Assembly (NCBI GenBank): GCA_004154925.1
Contig: QJNS01000149.1
Coordinates: 1 to 64,000 of the forward strand
DNA: 64,000 bases
DNA from: Monosporascus cannonballus
Taxonomy: Eukaryota > Ascomycota > Sordariomycetes > Xylariales
Direction of reading: 5' to 3'
In this document: positions 10,801-23,499 of the stretch, piece after piece
How positions within the stretch are numbered: position 1 is the stretch's first letter
Layout: every line of letters begins with the position of its first letter
Position numbers and translations under genes: made by a program
The notes under the pieces: model-generated
Databases searched by the model: none
What the model was told of the DNA's origin: nothing
Seen by the model: only the letters and a program-made list of their open reading frames with translations

Positions 10801-13621
10801 TTCGATTTTTAATAATAACGTTATTTAATTATCGGTAATTAACTATAAGTTGCAATTTTCCATTTTTCTTAAATACGAAAAATATCGGGTATTCTGCTAA
10901 TAACTTCAAAAGTCAAATTTATTTTTTTATAACCGATTTTTAGGTATTTTCTAAAAGTACGTAATTTATCTTTATTAAGATTGTAAATAAGGTAGAACTT
11001 TGGTAAAAATCCTTTTTTAAAAATTATTTTATAATTTTATTCGTTATGTTTTAATAACTTTATATTAAATTCCTCTTTAAAAAGTTGTTCATAGTTGTAA
11101 TATTATAATAATATTTTTATTAAAATTTCTAATTTTTTAAGTTATTATTTTTGTTATTCCAAATTATTATTTAATTACTTTAATTTCGTTTTTATAATAA
11201 TAATAATACGTCGTATTTTTCTTTAATATCCGTTTTTTTGTATTTTATTCCTTTAAGTAATAAAGTATTTATCCTATTTTTATGCCTATATTTGTCGTTA
11301 TTACCGATCGAATGGTAAAATCTTAATTTTTTTTTATTTATTAATAAAATATAAGGCAAATTTTACCTGGCTAATTTCGTTATTAATTAAAATTTCGTAT
11401 TAACGTATCCATAATAATTTAAGATTATATTATAATTCCTAAATGGAATAATATCGAAATTAACCGTTTAATATCGTCCTTAAATAAAAATCTTAAAATA
11501 ATTAATTTTGCGTATAATTTTTCCATTATTATAAACGAATTCCTAACTTTCGGTATTCGTCGTTATATAAAGTTTTAACTTATATCTTTATAACAATCTA
11601 AATTTATTAATTACATCCAGTATAATATAATTCCTGTCTAAAGCTTCGTAATCCATTATTGCGGTATATTAATACGTTCCAATTCGTATATCCAAAGTAA
11701 TAAGGTCGTTAACGTTTTTTATTATTACGTTTAAAACCTTTTTTGGAAATTCTTTTTAATTTTTTTAGGTTTCGTTATTTTACGGCTTTCTTATAAGTGA
11801 CCTTTTTTTAATTTTTGTTCAAATTTATTAAGCCTTATTTGTATTTTTATATATAGCGTATTAAGTTATTATATCTATCGTTATTGTCGGCGTATTATTT
11901 CTTTAAATCGTATTAATTGTTTTTAGTTTTTTTATAATTTTTTTTATTAAATAAATTATTTTCTTATATTTATAATTACATTCTATTATACGTCGTTTTG
12001 GTTGTCGTTCTAGAAATCTCCTATAAATTAACGTATTTTTTCTTTAATAACTTTTTTTCTTAGAAATCCGTAACGAATACTAATTGAAAATGGAAATCCG
12101 TAATAACTTTCTGATAATATTTTTTTACCGTACGCTAAATTAACTCCTTTTTCGTTTGGTAGTTATATTATTCATAATAACAGAAAAAGTTTTCTTACGG
12201 GCATTATTTTTCTTTAAGTTAATTCTTTATTTCGGCCAACTGCTGGATATTTTTTAAAGTTATAATTCGAAGCTATTAATATTATTACTTATTATTTTTA
12301 TTATACTCAGTACAATTTGAAAAATCAAATCCTTTATAATACATACGGGTAATTTATATATAAATATATTGTTTTTATTTTTCGTAATTGGGGTATTCTC
12401 GTCGTCGACAATATATAGCGTACATTTTGCCGTATTAATTAGGGGTTCCGGGATAAATTTTTTTGTCCAATTCTGGTATTTGCGTAGTTATCTTTATAAC
12501 GTTTCTTATTATACTTGCGATACTTATTAAATTAGCTTTTTGACTTTTCGTATTTTTTGTCGAATTTCTTATCGTAATAATCCTTATTAGACTTTTTATT
12601 TAAAACCTAATACGTATTTGGCTTAAATTATGTTAATAGCTTTATTATCGTTTCCTTAATTATTCCTGGACTGCCCTTCCGGTATAGGGATCCAATTATC
12701 TTATTGTAACTTTTTGAGTTTCTTATATTTGTAAGCTTTATATTCCGTTTTGCCATAATTAAAACATTTAATCTGGTTTTAATTTTATCTGTAGGTAACG
12801 CCGAATTTTATAAGTTCTAACGCCGTTCCGTAAAAAATAAAAAGTGCGTTTCGTTTTTTTCCCTAATTAAACTTATTATATTCCGAACGTAAAGTATATT
12901 ATTCTTTTTTTTGTTATTTTTTAAATTGTCGATTATCAATTTTAATTATTTTTACAATATACCGGTTTAAGGTAATTAATTATTTAATCCGAATAATCTT
13001 ATTTTTTATATTATCCTTTAACCCTTTATAAAATATGTCGATAAAAACGTTAATTTCGTCATTTTTTCATCCGGCCTTAGCCGCAAAATTTTTGAAGATT
13101 ACGGCGTATTTGGACGTAAATCCCTTTTATCAAAGTTATAAAAGCTATTAAGCCGCAAATCGTTTTTTATCCGGATTACCGAAATTATTGCGTATTTTAT
13201 TTTCGAAATTAATATAAGTTAAAAAAATCTTATTAATAAAATTCTCCTTATTTTTTTTATTTCCAGGAAATGTTTTATAATAAGTTTAAATTAATTAACC
13301 GTTTTTTTATTAGGTATATTTTTATTATTAGGATTATATTTATTAAGTTATTAAGGTTTAAAAAACGAAGGTAAATTCGTACCTAAGTTAAAAAAGTTTA
13401 AGGGTTACCTTTTTTATCGTAAGGTTCTGGTTTTTTCGGCTCTATGCGAACGAAAAAAATTAAGCAAATAACGTAACCTTAAGTTATCGAATTTCTTTTT
13501 CCAGCTTCCGAATTCGAGCCTAAAATTGTTAAATAAGGGTTTTCTAAGTGCTGGTCAACATTTCGACAGTATTAAATATTGCTTAAAATCTGACGGTACT
13601 ATTAAATAAAAACTTATAACG

Positions 13622-13992
13622 TATAACGGCTAAACGGTTTAACTAATTATTAAACTTTAAGTCGACAAATTTATGTTAATAGGAATATTATAGAAATTTA
13701 AATAATAAATATAATAATATATTATATTTCGTAATATTAAAGGTGCCTTGGATAACGATGTTATATTGCAAGTTGAAATTATTTAAATTATGGAATTAAT
13801 AAACGTATATATTCTTTTTTTTAGCTTGATTATTCGTAATTACGCCGTTAATGGTAATTACGATCACTTGGGATCACCTTTGATCACTGATAATCATTGG
13901 CTTGGCAGTGATCACCGTCACGTGACCCGGGAGGTGGCCCGTGTGCTCCTGCCTGACCGTTTCTTAAGACCGGAGCTTGTCGGGTCGTAACA
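13622..13992 (-). repeat. Right LTR of element A (functional 5' LTR)
   Basis: It starts TATAACGGCTAAACGG (the left copy has TGTGACGG; differences are G-to-A) and ends GGGTCGTAACA. Here the outer (right) 150 bp keep GC-rich sequence such as GTCACGTGACCCGGGAGG, whereas the inner end is heavily mutated. It contains the 66-codon antisense open frame 13790-13990. Confidence 0.9.
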
Positions 13993-13997
13993 ATAAT

Positions 13998-14830
13998 AAC
14001 GCGACGAGCTCGAGCTGTAGCTGTTATACGCGTTGGGGTTTAGGAGTGGCAAATGGGTCCTGATTAGGACCAGAATGGTATTGATGATAAGCCATGGCAA
14101 AAATAACGGTATATATATATATATATTTATAAAAAAACGTCTTGTTGTTAAGTTATTACGGATTTTCGTTTTTTTTAAAAAAACAAATATATCAAACGAA
14201 GCCGTTTTTACGCAATTACAACTTAGGCCTCGCTGGCTCGTTACGGGGATTTGGGATTTGATTGGTTAATATTTAGCGTTGTGGAGCGATACTTGAGTGA
14301 CTTTGAAGAAATTGAAAAAACGAGCCAAGAAGGCCTGAGCTAGCTGAGGTAACCGTTACGTTACTCAGACCGTAACAAGTTCGGTCAACGAGTCTCTTAG
14401 AGTTACTTGAAGATGTATTGGTTTTGCAGGGTTAGGTTTAATGTCGTAATTAGGTATTTTTATTAAATAATTTTAAACAAATAATTATTATACAAGATAG
14501 ATCTAGATTTAAGCTTTGTTTTCTAGACTGAGTCAAATACACAGAAAATCATTATACGATATAATTTGCAAAATAAATATTATACCAAGTATTCTCGAAC
14601 ACGATAATTGATTAATAGCTTTTATAGTTAGAATAGATTGTATCTTAGTCTTATAAAGCCTTACTTTAAAGCCGATAAATTAATTATTATTATTTATTTT
14701 ATTATACTTTTTTCAACTTAGTTTTTTATATTAAATGTTTTATATATCGGTTAATTCCGATTCAGCTAAAGCTTACATAAACTAAAACCTTACTATTGTG
14801 ATAGCGTTAGATCTGACGCTACAGCGTACC
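13998..14830. other. Transition zone between AT-rich block and gene-bearing DNA
   Basis: Mixed composition with a TA microsatellite (about 14110-14127), an imperfect palindrome around CTGAGGTAAC..GTTACTCAG (about 14344-14370) and AT-rich stretches to 14830. Open frames such as 14033-14269 are low-complexity. No gene, tRNA or transposon terminus was recognised. Confidence 0.55.
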
Positions 14831-14870
14831 TGACGGGGATATTACAATTCGGCCCGGTACTCGGTACAAC

Positions 14871-14919
14871 TGCGCCGCAGGCGCACCACCCCAAAAATAG
14901 AGCTTTGATCTCGATGAGG
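14871..14919 (+). repeat. Motif repeated in inverted orientation at 4716-4771
   Basis: It begins TGCGCCGCAGGCGCA, itself a 6-bp-arm palindrome around GCA, and ends near GATCTCGATGAGG. It lies at the right edge of the AT-rich block; its partner lies at the left edge. Similarity outside the 15-mer is approximate and includes gaps. Confidence 0.45.
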
Positions 14920-16507
14920 CAATCTATGAGACTGTGCTCGGTGGGGGACTAGCCAGGTACGCACGCACACATTTTCCCCTGGACCTTTGTACAGTCACCT
15001 AATAAACAAAGATGGAGCATTGCAACAAGTTCCGACTGGAGGATTGGTGGGTTCGAGTATACCTGCTGCGGATAGAGTCCTGAGCAAACTTTGCAGGGGG
15101 CATCCTAAATGCCTTAAAAGGCAACCACATTCGCGAATGTACATCCCCTGGTTGGTGCAGATCTCGAAAATATGATGTCCCCCGCGATTTCAAGAGAAAG
15201 CCATTGTTTTAGACTTCTCCTTCATGTAAATGTACTCTAGGTAGTAAGCTGCATACCTAGCTTGTAATAACGCTATATGCACTTCTTTAAGGTCGGCAAA
15301 GTGTTTCAATCGCCCCATGCAGAAATCACCAGGTGTTTATATTATCCGTGCCATCACGACAGGCACTGCTATGTCCTATTTATTTTATTCCGATAGCCAC
15401 TTCGTCATAAGGTACATTTCAGCATTAGCAGCTGGGGAAAGCTGGGGCACGTAGCACACCCGTTATCCAGTCGCAATCGAGACAGAGAGAGCCGGCCGGC
15501 GGAGCGAGCTAAGCTAGTTGAGAAAACATGACGAAACCAAGGTCCTCTTAGCGCTGGAGGCGGGGCCACACACTGATGCTTTTGTATCGCATCTTAAGCG
15601 AATTTATGGCCAATAACCTTGTCGGCAGCAAGCCGGCCGTACCTTACTATTAAAAGAAAACTAGGGGATTGTATAGCGCTACAACTCGCAGGGATATTCT
15701 TTGTTAGTTAGTATGTAGACTCACACAGAATTTAGGTGGAAATCTACCTATTTTTATATATCTGTAAGTCATTACCACCACAACGCGGAGAGCCGTGTAT
15801 TAACCTACTAACAGCTGTATTGCTTTAAATAAAACCTTTTCGTAATTTCCAATATGGACTTAAACGCCCAGCTTCGATATATCAAGAAAATAACGCCTTT
15901 GCCAAAGGTTGCCGTTAACTGAAGCTCCCGAACCCCTTCAACAAGCGGGATAGCATGAAGCGCTGAGTTGAGAGTGTTGGAACCGCAAAGGAAGTGATAG
16001 ACGTATTTTTGCATACAAGAAGCATGGGAGTATACATACTAGCTGTTTAGGGAATTTTATGGGACGGAGGAGGTAACTAACAAAGAATACCCCTGTGAGT
16101 TGCAACGACAGTAGTCCCGGCAAGGGTGTATGATCTCCCCCCGCCAGACAACCGAGAGGGGACGGTCCAATTCCTAACAACGCTACATGTAGTGGTCTTT
16201 CCGCTTTTGGCTCAATCGAGACGGTCGAAATCCGGACCTCGCTAGCCGTGCCTCCTATCCAAGACCGACTCCAACACATCGGCCGAAAATCCCGCCGCAG
16301 CGTATGAGACCAGCGCTCGGGGAAACATGGAACTTGACACGCTTAGTATGGCCAAGGAGCCGAGAACTCGATAGCGCCAGGTTCGGTATGCAGTTACAGT
16401 CTCGCACTGCAAGACAAACGTGTCTTTTTCCGATCCTACTCATGGTACTGGATGGGATAGAGCTTTACGGACAAAATGATAGCACTGACTGAGCCCGAAT
16501 AGTTCAA
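14920..16507. other. Gene-poor segment downstream of the beta-propeller gene
   Basis: Ordinary GC. Several short open frames on both strands (for example 14987-15175, 15938-16279, 16255-16443) show no start context, codon bias or domain pattern. A GGTTCGAG near 15051 resembles a tRNA B box but has no matching T-stem. Nothing else supportable was seen. Confidence 0.55.
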
Positions 16508-17506
16508 TTATGAAATAGTCTCATCCACCTCTTCGGTAATGATCGTGACCGTTTCCGTGACACTGATGCTGCCTCTGCCTTCCACGGAGCTCGTAGAATC
16601 GTGGAGCTTGCCGCTGCAGATAATGCCAAGCATCGGCCTGCCGTCGCTCCGGCTATGGACAAGCTCCATAACTGTCGGACTAATCAGATCCGCCACGATC
16701 ACTCTTGTTTCACCCTTGCCTGTTTTTAGGTCGATCTTAACCTGTCGTAGTATCCCCTCGTTGTAGTCCACACAATACGCGGCGCCGGCATCTTTTGTTA
16801 GCACCAACCCATTGGTGTTAGGCACGTCGTCCGCAACGATCTCCACGGGGCCTGTAGGCCGTACGTCCCAGCCGGCACCATCGTCTTCTAACGCGATCGG
16901 TATGCGGCACAGGGTTCCCGCGCTTGCGTTGGCAAACCATAGGTAATCGCCATTTATGCGGATAGCACATATCCCGAACCTGCCTGTCTTGCCGTCTCCG
17001 GTTTTCCGCATAGTGTCATCGGCGAGGAATACCGAGATCCTGCCTGTCGAGATGTCCAACAGCCATATATTGTCCTTGTATGCGTCGGATATCAGCAGCG
17101 TTCGCTCCGTCACCGAAACGCAACCCATGCAACAGCCCGCGTCGGGTAATATCGCGATCCTGGTTACGATCGGCGGCTCGTCGTTGTCCCCCTTAAACGC
17201 TACTCGCCAGACAATATAATTACTAATTTCGAGGCTATCCCACTCGACGTCTGCTGTATAGACGACGTATTCGTCCTGGCAGCCCTTCAAGGGGCTTATG
17301 TACATGGCAGTATTAGCGTCTGGGAAAGTGTGCACCAATCGCGGCGGCTCGTCTGGCTGGTCGGGGTCGAAATCGTGAAGCTCGGGCTCAAGCACACGCG
17401 TAGCCAAGATGTGGCCGTTCGGGCGTGTGGTGCTTCCTTCGTACCATCCGTCCTTCGGTATATTGGCTAAAATAACCACCTCTGGGACTGAGTCGTCGGC
17501 AGCCAT
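16508..17506 (-). CDS. SMP-30/gluconolactonase-like six-bladed beta-propeller protein
   Basis: A single-exon frame of 332 residues. I chose the ATG at 17506 (MAADDSVPEV): the 44 extra residues available upstream are Arg/Cys-rich and unlike the family, while similarity to the family begins right after this start. Family-like segments are STTRPNGHILAT (25-36), a TLLISDAYKDNIWLLDISTG strand pair (136-155), GRFGICAIRINGDYLWFANA (175-194), DDVPNTNGLVL (226-236) and SPTVMELV (276-283) near the last blade. Many ascomycete relatives have a signal peptide; this one shows none, so it is likely intracellular or lacks an unrecognised upstream exon. Relatives include lactone hydrolases and strictosidine-synthase-like proteins, but the catalytic metal ligands cannot be assigned with confidence, so no reaction is claimed. 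It stands alone between two transposon blocks. Confidence 0.82.
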   Translation of the reverse strand: MAADDSVPEVVILANIPKDGWYEGSTTRPNGHILATRVLEPELHDFDPDQPDEPPRLVHTFPDANTAMYISPLKGCQDEYVVYTADVEWDSLEISNYIVWRVAFKGDNDEPPIVTRIAILPDAGCCMGCVSVTERTLLISDAYKDNIWLLDISTGRISVFLADDTMRKTGDGKTGRFGICAIRINGDYLWFANASAGTLCRIPIALEDDGAGWDVRPTGPVEIVADDVPNTNGLVLTKDAGAAYCVDYNEGILRQVKIDLKTGKGETRVIVADLISPTVMELVHSRSDGRPMLGIICSGKLHDSTSSVEGRGSISVTETVTIITEEVDETIS

Positions 17507-18380
17507 TCTGAAATCAAATTGGGAGATAAGCGGCGGAGTGAGCACCGAAAAGAAGCAGAAGCCAACACGATGTCGTGTAGTACGACAGATAAACGGTGCT
17601 CGAACGTGCCGCGCCAGAGCTGGATATGATTTTGACACAACAGAACCACGGGATACCGAGCATGGTGGACAAGAATCCGCTGGCCCGTTTTCTTTATATC
17701 TTTGTCACTGCCGCGCATGCCGCACGGCCCCGAAAAATCACTACATGCAGGAGAGCATGGCCCCTCGTAAGCTGCCAGTCCTAGTGTATCGCTAGTGTAG
17801 GTGGAGGAGTTTCTCCACTCGGCAGCCTCTATACGATGACCATTATATCCGACCATTTCTACTGTGACTGCATACTCATACAAGTTTCTGGGGGTAAGGC
17901 CACAGTTAGTAAAAGTCACTTCGAGGGACCCTTATACAGCCGAAGAGCATATCTTAGTTGAGATAAGAATGCGCCAAAGAAGTGCACGGCTACCTGAGAT
18001 TACTCTGCCCTATGCGTGAACCCTTGTAACAAGACGGACCCCTGTACGATCCACTATCCCGGCTGTCCAAGAAGTCGGTTCCTGACAGTCTAATATCGGC
18101 CTGTTTTTAAGGTCGAGATTCCCATCCGATTGGTTTAACAGTGCCGGGCTTATGCAGCAATTGACAGAAGAAGCCTAACCCACAAAACACTATTAGAGCC
18201 GAGCGGCAGCTCGGCTTTAATGCTAATGTTTGTAGCATGATTAGCAACGAGAACGCACCAGTAATGTTGCAAAGATATGATAGAGACGAAAAGGCAAGAT
18301 ATCGCCGTTCTGTCAAGCTAGTTGGGTGTACTAGAGAATACTAGTGTCATCAGCCCCTCTTTAGAGATCACCCCATTTCG
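17507..18380. other. Upstream region of the beta-propeller gene
   Basis: Ordinary GC, with overlapping short open frames on both strands (17467-17919 minus, 17409-17795 plus, 18107-18316 minus) that look like chance frames. The promoter of the minus-strand gene should lie in the first few hundred bases. No TATA box or known operator could be singled out. Composition turns AT-rich after about 18380. Confidence 0.5.
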
Positions 18381-18743
18381 TAAGACATTATGAATAAAAT
18401 AATAAAAGAATTGAGAAATACAAAGACGAGTGTAATGAAAAGTCATATATATATATACAAACCGTTTTTATAAAAATGTATCTAATATTAACATGATATC
18501 TTCTAATACATATTGAAGACAAAGTATTTCTAATTTTGAATATACGTTTTAACTGTTAATAATAAATGTAATAAAAAGTATTCGATAACAAAATTAAACT
18601 TAATAAATATTATATAATAATAAATTAAAGAGGCTCTAAAGTGAATATATATTAAGACTATAATTATTATAAATACCTGGTTTTATACAATTATTTTTAA
18701 TTAGTATCTGAAATTATAAGTTCTGAGTTATAATTAGTTAAGT
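18380..18743. other. AT-rich sequence left of element B
   Basis: TpA-rich with a short TA microsatellite near 18447-18458 and no coding signal. It ends in the TAAGT copy at 18739-18743 that is duplicated on the far side of element B. Confidence 0.55.
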
Positions 18744-19094
18744 TATAACGGCTACGTGGTTTAACCAATTATTAAACCTAAGTTGTACAGGTTTATGTTA
18801 GCAGAAGTATCGTAAGAATTTAAACAATAATACAGTAAACTTGTTACGTCTTATAATACTAAGAATATTTTGGGTAACGATATTTTATTATAAGCTGATA
18901 TTATTTATACTATGGAAATCATAAGCGTATATATTTATCTAGCTTTTTGGCTTATTATCAGTAAGTTAGTGATCCGGCTTATTAACTTACTATTAGTAAG
19001 TTAGTAGTACGTGACGTGACTTGGCCCACTTGGTTTTCTTGGTTTTTTCCTGCTATAACCGTTTTTAGAGACCGTGGATTATTAGGACGTAACA
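18744..19094 (-). repeat. Left LTR of element B
   Basis: It starts TATAACGGCTACGTGGTTTA and ends GGACGTAACA. It contains repeated short motifs TAAGTTAGT around 18960-19005. Its outer end is better preserved than the matching inner end of the right LTR. Confidence 0.85.
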
Positions 19095-19860
19095 CGATCT
19101 CTTCTCTTTCGAAAATCTTGCCTTCAAGATTTTTTTTCTAGGAAGCCCTTCGCCCTTTCAATTATTAAACGAATCTAACGACCTCGCGCGTTGCGAAACG
19201 GAAGCGGTAATAGAGGTTCAGGCTTTTGAGAATATGGACGTTATTAACTGGAATTCCGTTAATCCGTAAGTGCCATCTTTACAAGATGTTAACTAGAACG
19301 CGATTTTTGGCTTCGTCGTTATTGGTGAAAGTTCTTCAGTAGGCGCTGGGTATTTATGAGATTTTTCGCGGCTTTCCAGGTATTTTCGAAATGTGGGTGC
19401 TTTTTTTTCACTTAATTAGGTACCGAGTAAAACTGTTTTTTTTCTTATGTCGAATATTTTTTCTGTTTCGTATATTATGTTATCTTTTATTTCTATATAA
19501 TTTTATGTCGTATGTATTTTGATCGTATCCGCCATTAATTTGATTAAAAAGTATAAAAAACTAGATAGAATTTAATTTTTTGATAAAAGCTTTAATTAAT
19601 AATTATTTATGAAATTTGTTTTAAGGATTTTATATGGATTAATATATTTGAAATCCTATTTTTTGCTGGCGTTTTTATTTAAATAGTTTTAATAACGTAA
19701 TAATTTGTTTTTCGAAAAATATTTTTTATTGTTTTTTATTATTATATTTATCTCTTTGGTTTCGTACGAATTTTAATTTTAATTTTATTTCTTAATATAA
19801 TTATTTTAATTATTTTAACGTAAAAATTATTTTGACGTTAATAAGTTTATTAACGTATTA

Positions 19861-20677
19861 CATAAGCTTTCCGGATATACAAGTATTCCGGATAGATTTT
19901 AACATTTCGCAATAACTAATTCAAATAATTTAACCGCAATAAATTTAATTAATTTAATCGACGGTATTCTTTTTCGTTAATTATATTTACAGCTGTTAAA
20001 CCAGTATACGTATTGTATCAAGGCTTGTTACCGACGCCATATTGTTATTTCTTTTTGTTAATCTGTATGCGACCGACCATTCTCGAACGCATTTAAACCA
20101 ATATTACCCTTATTTCGAAAGTATTAAAGCCGACCAACAGAAATACGATTACCGACCAAATTCCCGACCCGTATATGCAAACGTTTTTTTGGTACGGCTT
20201 TAATACGTGGAAGATACGTCGTATTAGAAGGTTATAGAGGTTTGTTGTTGGACGCGTTATAAAACTGCGGGGCAAGGCTGTAGGGCGTGTCGAAGGGCGT
20301 ATCGCAGGACTTGTCGGAGTAGTAATTCGATTTTACGCATATAAAATTGTTAAAATAAAGAATTTCAATTAAAAGAAATACTTATTATATACGATAAACA
20401 AGTTTTTTTAGCCAATAAAAAAGTTGTGGCAAAGAATTGCTGCTAATAGCTGTTATAGTTGGTCAGTTGCAGTCGGCTTAAAAAGAAAAATAACAATGTA
20501 ACGTCCATAATAAGCCTTAATATAATACGTATATTGGTATAAAGGCTGTAGATACAGTTAGCGAAAAAGAATACCGTCGGTTGAATTAATTAGATCTGTT
20601 ATAGTTAAGTAATTTGAATTAGTTGTTACGAGGTATTAAAATTTATTCGAAATGCTTGTGCATCCGAAAAGCTTGTG
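19861..20677. mobile_element. Element with about 200-bp terminal inverted repeats nested in B
   Basis: The left end (CATAAGCTTTCCGGATATAC, 19861 onward) matches the reverse complement of the right end (CACAAGCTTTTCGGATGCAC, 20677 backward). The match continues, with mostly RIP-type transitions and small gaps, for about 200 bp (to roughly 20065-20080 on the left and 20470 on the right). The interior of about 380 bp has no coding frame; the 60-codon minus frame 20093-20275 is not convincing. The flanks carry similar sequence (left GTTTATTAACGTATT, right GGTCCGTTATACGTATT), consistent with a target duplication, though its exact length is unclear. Elements A and E2 lack the insertion at the same internal position. 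It could be a MITE, a foldback element or a Mutator-type non-autonomous copy. Confidence 0.8.
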
Positions 20678-22129
20678 TGGTCCGTTATACGTATTTTTGT
20701 AAATATTCGATATAAAATTAAAATTATTGTAATTTTTTCGTAATAATTAATATTATAAGTTAACTAAGTAATAAGTAATTTTTTAACTTAATTATTTTAT
20801 TCGTAATTAATATAATATCGTCAATATATTTTTAACGTTTAATTTAATAATGTTATTTATCTATTTATTTAAGGTTGAAATATATTAAATAATTTGTAAT
20901 TTAAACTAATTTATAATATGAAAGTTTGCTAAAATTTTAACATACACGTAATTTCTTCATTTAAGATAATTTCCTATAATAATCTATACACGTTAAAATT
21001 TTCTTTTAAGAAAATATATGTTATTTATTTTATATTAATATCTTTTTAATATGGTAAAAAATAAAAAACTTTCGTAAGTCGATTAACGATAACGAAAATA
21101 TTATCGTAATATATATTTGTTATTAAGTTTTCGGATAAAGAAAATTTAATAAAAAAAATCTATAATAAATAAATTTTATAGTCTTTTTTTAAAACCGGTA
21201 ATAAGTATAATTTTCCGTAAGATTTATATTATTATATCTTAATTTTATTACAAAGATTATATTATTATAATATTTGTAAATTATTATCTTTATTTTAAAA
21301 ACATTAAATACGTTAAAACCGCTTTAAAGGTTTGTAAATCTTTAAATATTCATATAATTAATATTTATATATCTGGCGTAATCAATCTATTTGATTGTTT
21401 TTCAAAATTCATCATTTATCGAATTTTTCGGTTTTTAATAAATTATTATTATATTTTTAATTTTTTATATATATCGTATAGTAATGCCCGTGTCGTTATA
21501 ATCCAGTGTAAATATAAATATTTTTTTTTTAAAAAAATATCTAAAATCTTATAGCTAATTTTAATGAATCTTTCTTTAAGATTTAATTACTTATTTAAGA
21601 TATTTACTTTATTATTCTTTTGAACTTTTTTATAAATAATAACGAAGTTAAAATTTGTTAATATTTTTACGAATCGTAATTATCGTTCTGTAAGTTTTTT
21701 AATTGTAATAAAACAAGTAAAATTTTAATAATTCGTATATACTTTAACCTAATATAATTTTTCTTTAAAAAGGTATTTGAATTTTCGAAATGCCATAATT
21801 ATAGCCATAAATTATTTATTTAAGATACCGTAATTAAATTCTCCTCTTTTTAGTTTATATGAGAAAAATATCATAAAATGCAATTTATCTTAATTATCTC
21901 GTTATCCGATTATCATATTTAACGTATAATTCGAAATATCGGTTTTTAATTTAACGAGACATACTGAATCATAAATAATTAATATTAGCTTATTAATAAT
22001 CGTATTCTTAATCTTCTGAAACGCCTTTATCGTTTATAACGTTCATATAAATTTCTTTTTTTAATAAAGTTGGTTAAAAACCTAATAATTTTGCTAAAAT
22101 CCAGAAAAACTTTCTATAATAATTAGCGC

Positions 22130-22640
22130 ATTTAAAAAATACTGATACCTTTTTAACGATTATCGATATATTTTATTTTATAATTACGGCAAATTTTTAA
22201 GCCTTATTTTAATATGTTGTAAAATAATAATATATTTTAAGTGTTTTATTTTTTTATTTATAAAACTGGGTTTTTATATTAATTAATAACTTTGCGTTTT
22301 ACAAAGCTTAGAAAACCTTATTAACTTATTATATATATATTTTCTTCCGTTTTTAAAAAACATAAATATCGTCGAAATAGCAAACGATAAAAATATTCGG
22401 GTATTTTCGTAATATATAATTTATTATTTGCTAACGAGTTATTAATATATTTATAAATAATATAATATAATTAAATATTTAAATAATTTATATTTCGTTT
22501 TAAAAGTTCTTTTTTATTCGTATTATTTTTTAATCCTAATAAGATTGTATTCATTTTTAGAATTAAATATTATAAATTATTTGACTTTTTAAAATCGGTT
22601 TTTTATTTCCGTAATTGCGGGTAATAATATTCGGTCCTTA
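22130..22640 (-). pseudogene. Element B reverse transcriptase relict
   Basis: The minus strand reads C-Y-F-D-D at the RT active site (YFDD codons at 22379-22368), in the same sequence context as A and E2. Leu to Phe in the box is a RIP-type change; the catalytic Asp pair remains. Stops and frameshifts interrupt the rest, so no product is expected. Confidence 0.8.
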
Positions 22641-23499
22641 ATAATATTATTTAGTTGTCGATCATTAATTATGAATCGTAATTTCTCGTTTTTTTAGTAC
22701 GAAAAATATGAGATATCTTATTAATAATTTCGGAAGTCAAATTTATTCTTTTTATAACCGATTTTTTAAATATTTTTTAAAAGTACGTAATTCGTTTTTG
22801 TTAAAGTTATAAATAAGGTAAGATTTTGTTAATAAGCTTGTTTTTAAAAATATTTCATAATCTTATTCGCTATATTTTAATAACTTTGTATTAAGTTTTT
22901 TTTAAAAAAAATTACTTATATTTATAATATTATAATAATACGTTAATTAAAATATTTAATTTTAAAGTTATTATACTAAATCGTTATTTAGTTATTCAAG
23001 TTTCGTTTTAATAATAATAACGATATGTCGTATTTTTTAATATTTATTTTCTTTTTTATATTTTGTCCTTTTGGATTATAAAATACTCGTCGTATTTTTA
23101 TATATATATTCGTCGTTATTTGCAATCGAATGTTAAAGTATTAATTTTTCTTTTTTTATTTGTTAACGGGATATAAAATACATCTTATTTAGCCGGTTTT
23201 TTCATTAATTAAAATTCTGTATTAACGTATTTATAATAATCTTAAGATTATATAGTAATTTTCGAATAAAACAATATCGAAATTAATCGTTTAATATAGG
23301 TTTTGAATAAAAATATTAAATTAATTAATTTTGCGTTTAATATTTCCGTTTTTATAAACCAAATCCTGATTTTCGATATTTGTAGCTGTATAAGGTTTTA
23401 ATTTGTATCTTGATAACACTTTAAATTTGTTAATTATATTTGGTATAATATAATATCTGCTTAAAATTCCTTAATCTATTTTTTCGATGTGCCAATACG

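Larger units (their letters stand above)
7264..13992 (-). mobile_element. Element A: full-length Gypsy-type LTR retrotransposon, RIP-mutated
   Basis: Two long terminal repeats (7264-7637 and 13622-13992) enclose about 6 kb. The 5-bp target duplication ATAAT is present at 7259-7263 and 13993-13997. Coding remnants run on the minus strand, so the right LTR is the functional 5' LTR. A purine tract read on the minus strand (GGAAAAGGGGGAAATCG, 7654-7638) lies directly before the left LTR, as expected for a polypurine tract. The reverse transcriptase relict lies near 10300-10800. The Gypsy call rests on the RT sequence and on similarity to element D, which keeps the Gypsy protease-RT-RNase H order. 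All frames are interrupted by stops of the kind RIP creates, so it is inactive. Confidence 0.9.

Noticed and set aside
15045..15070. Possible tRNA B box (GGTTCGAG)
   Set aside because: The flanking bases do not form a T-stem and no A box lies at the right distance.
17507..17638. Upstream start for the beta-propeller gene (44 extra residues)
   Set aside because: The extension is Arg/Cys-rich, lacks a clean signal peptide, and family similarity begins only after the ATG at 17506.
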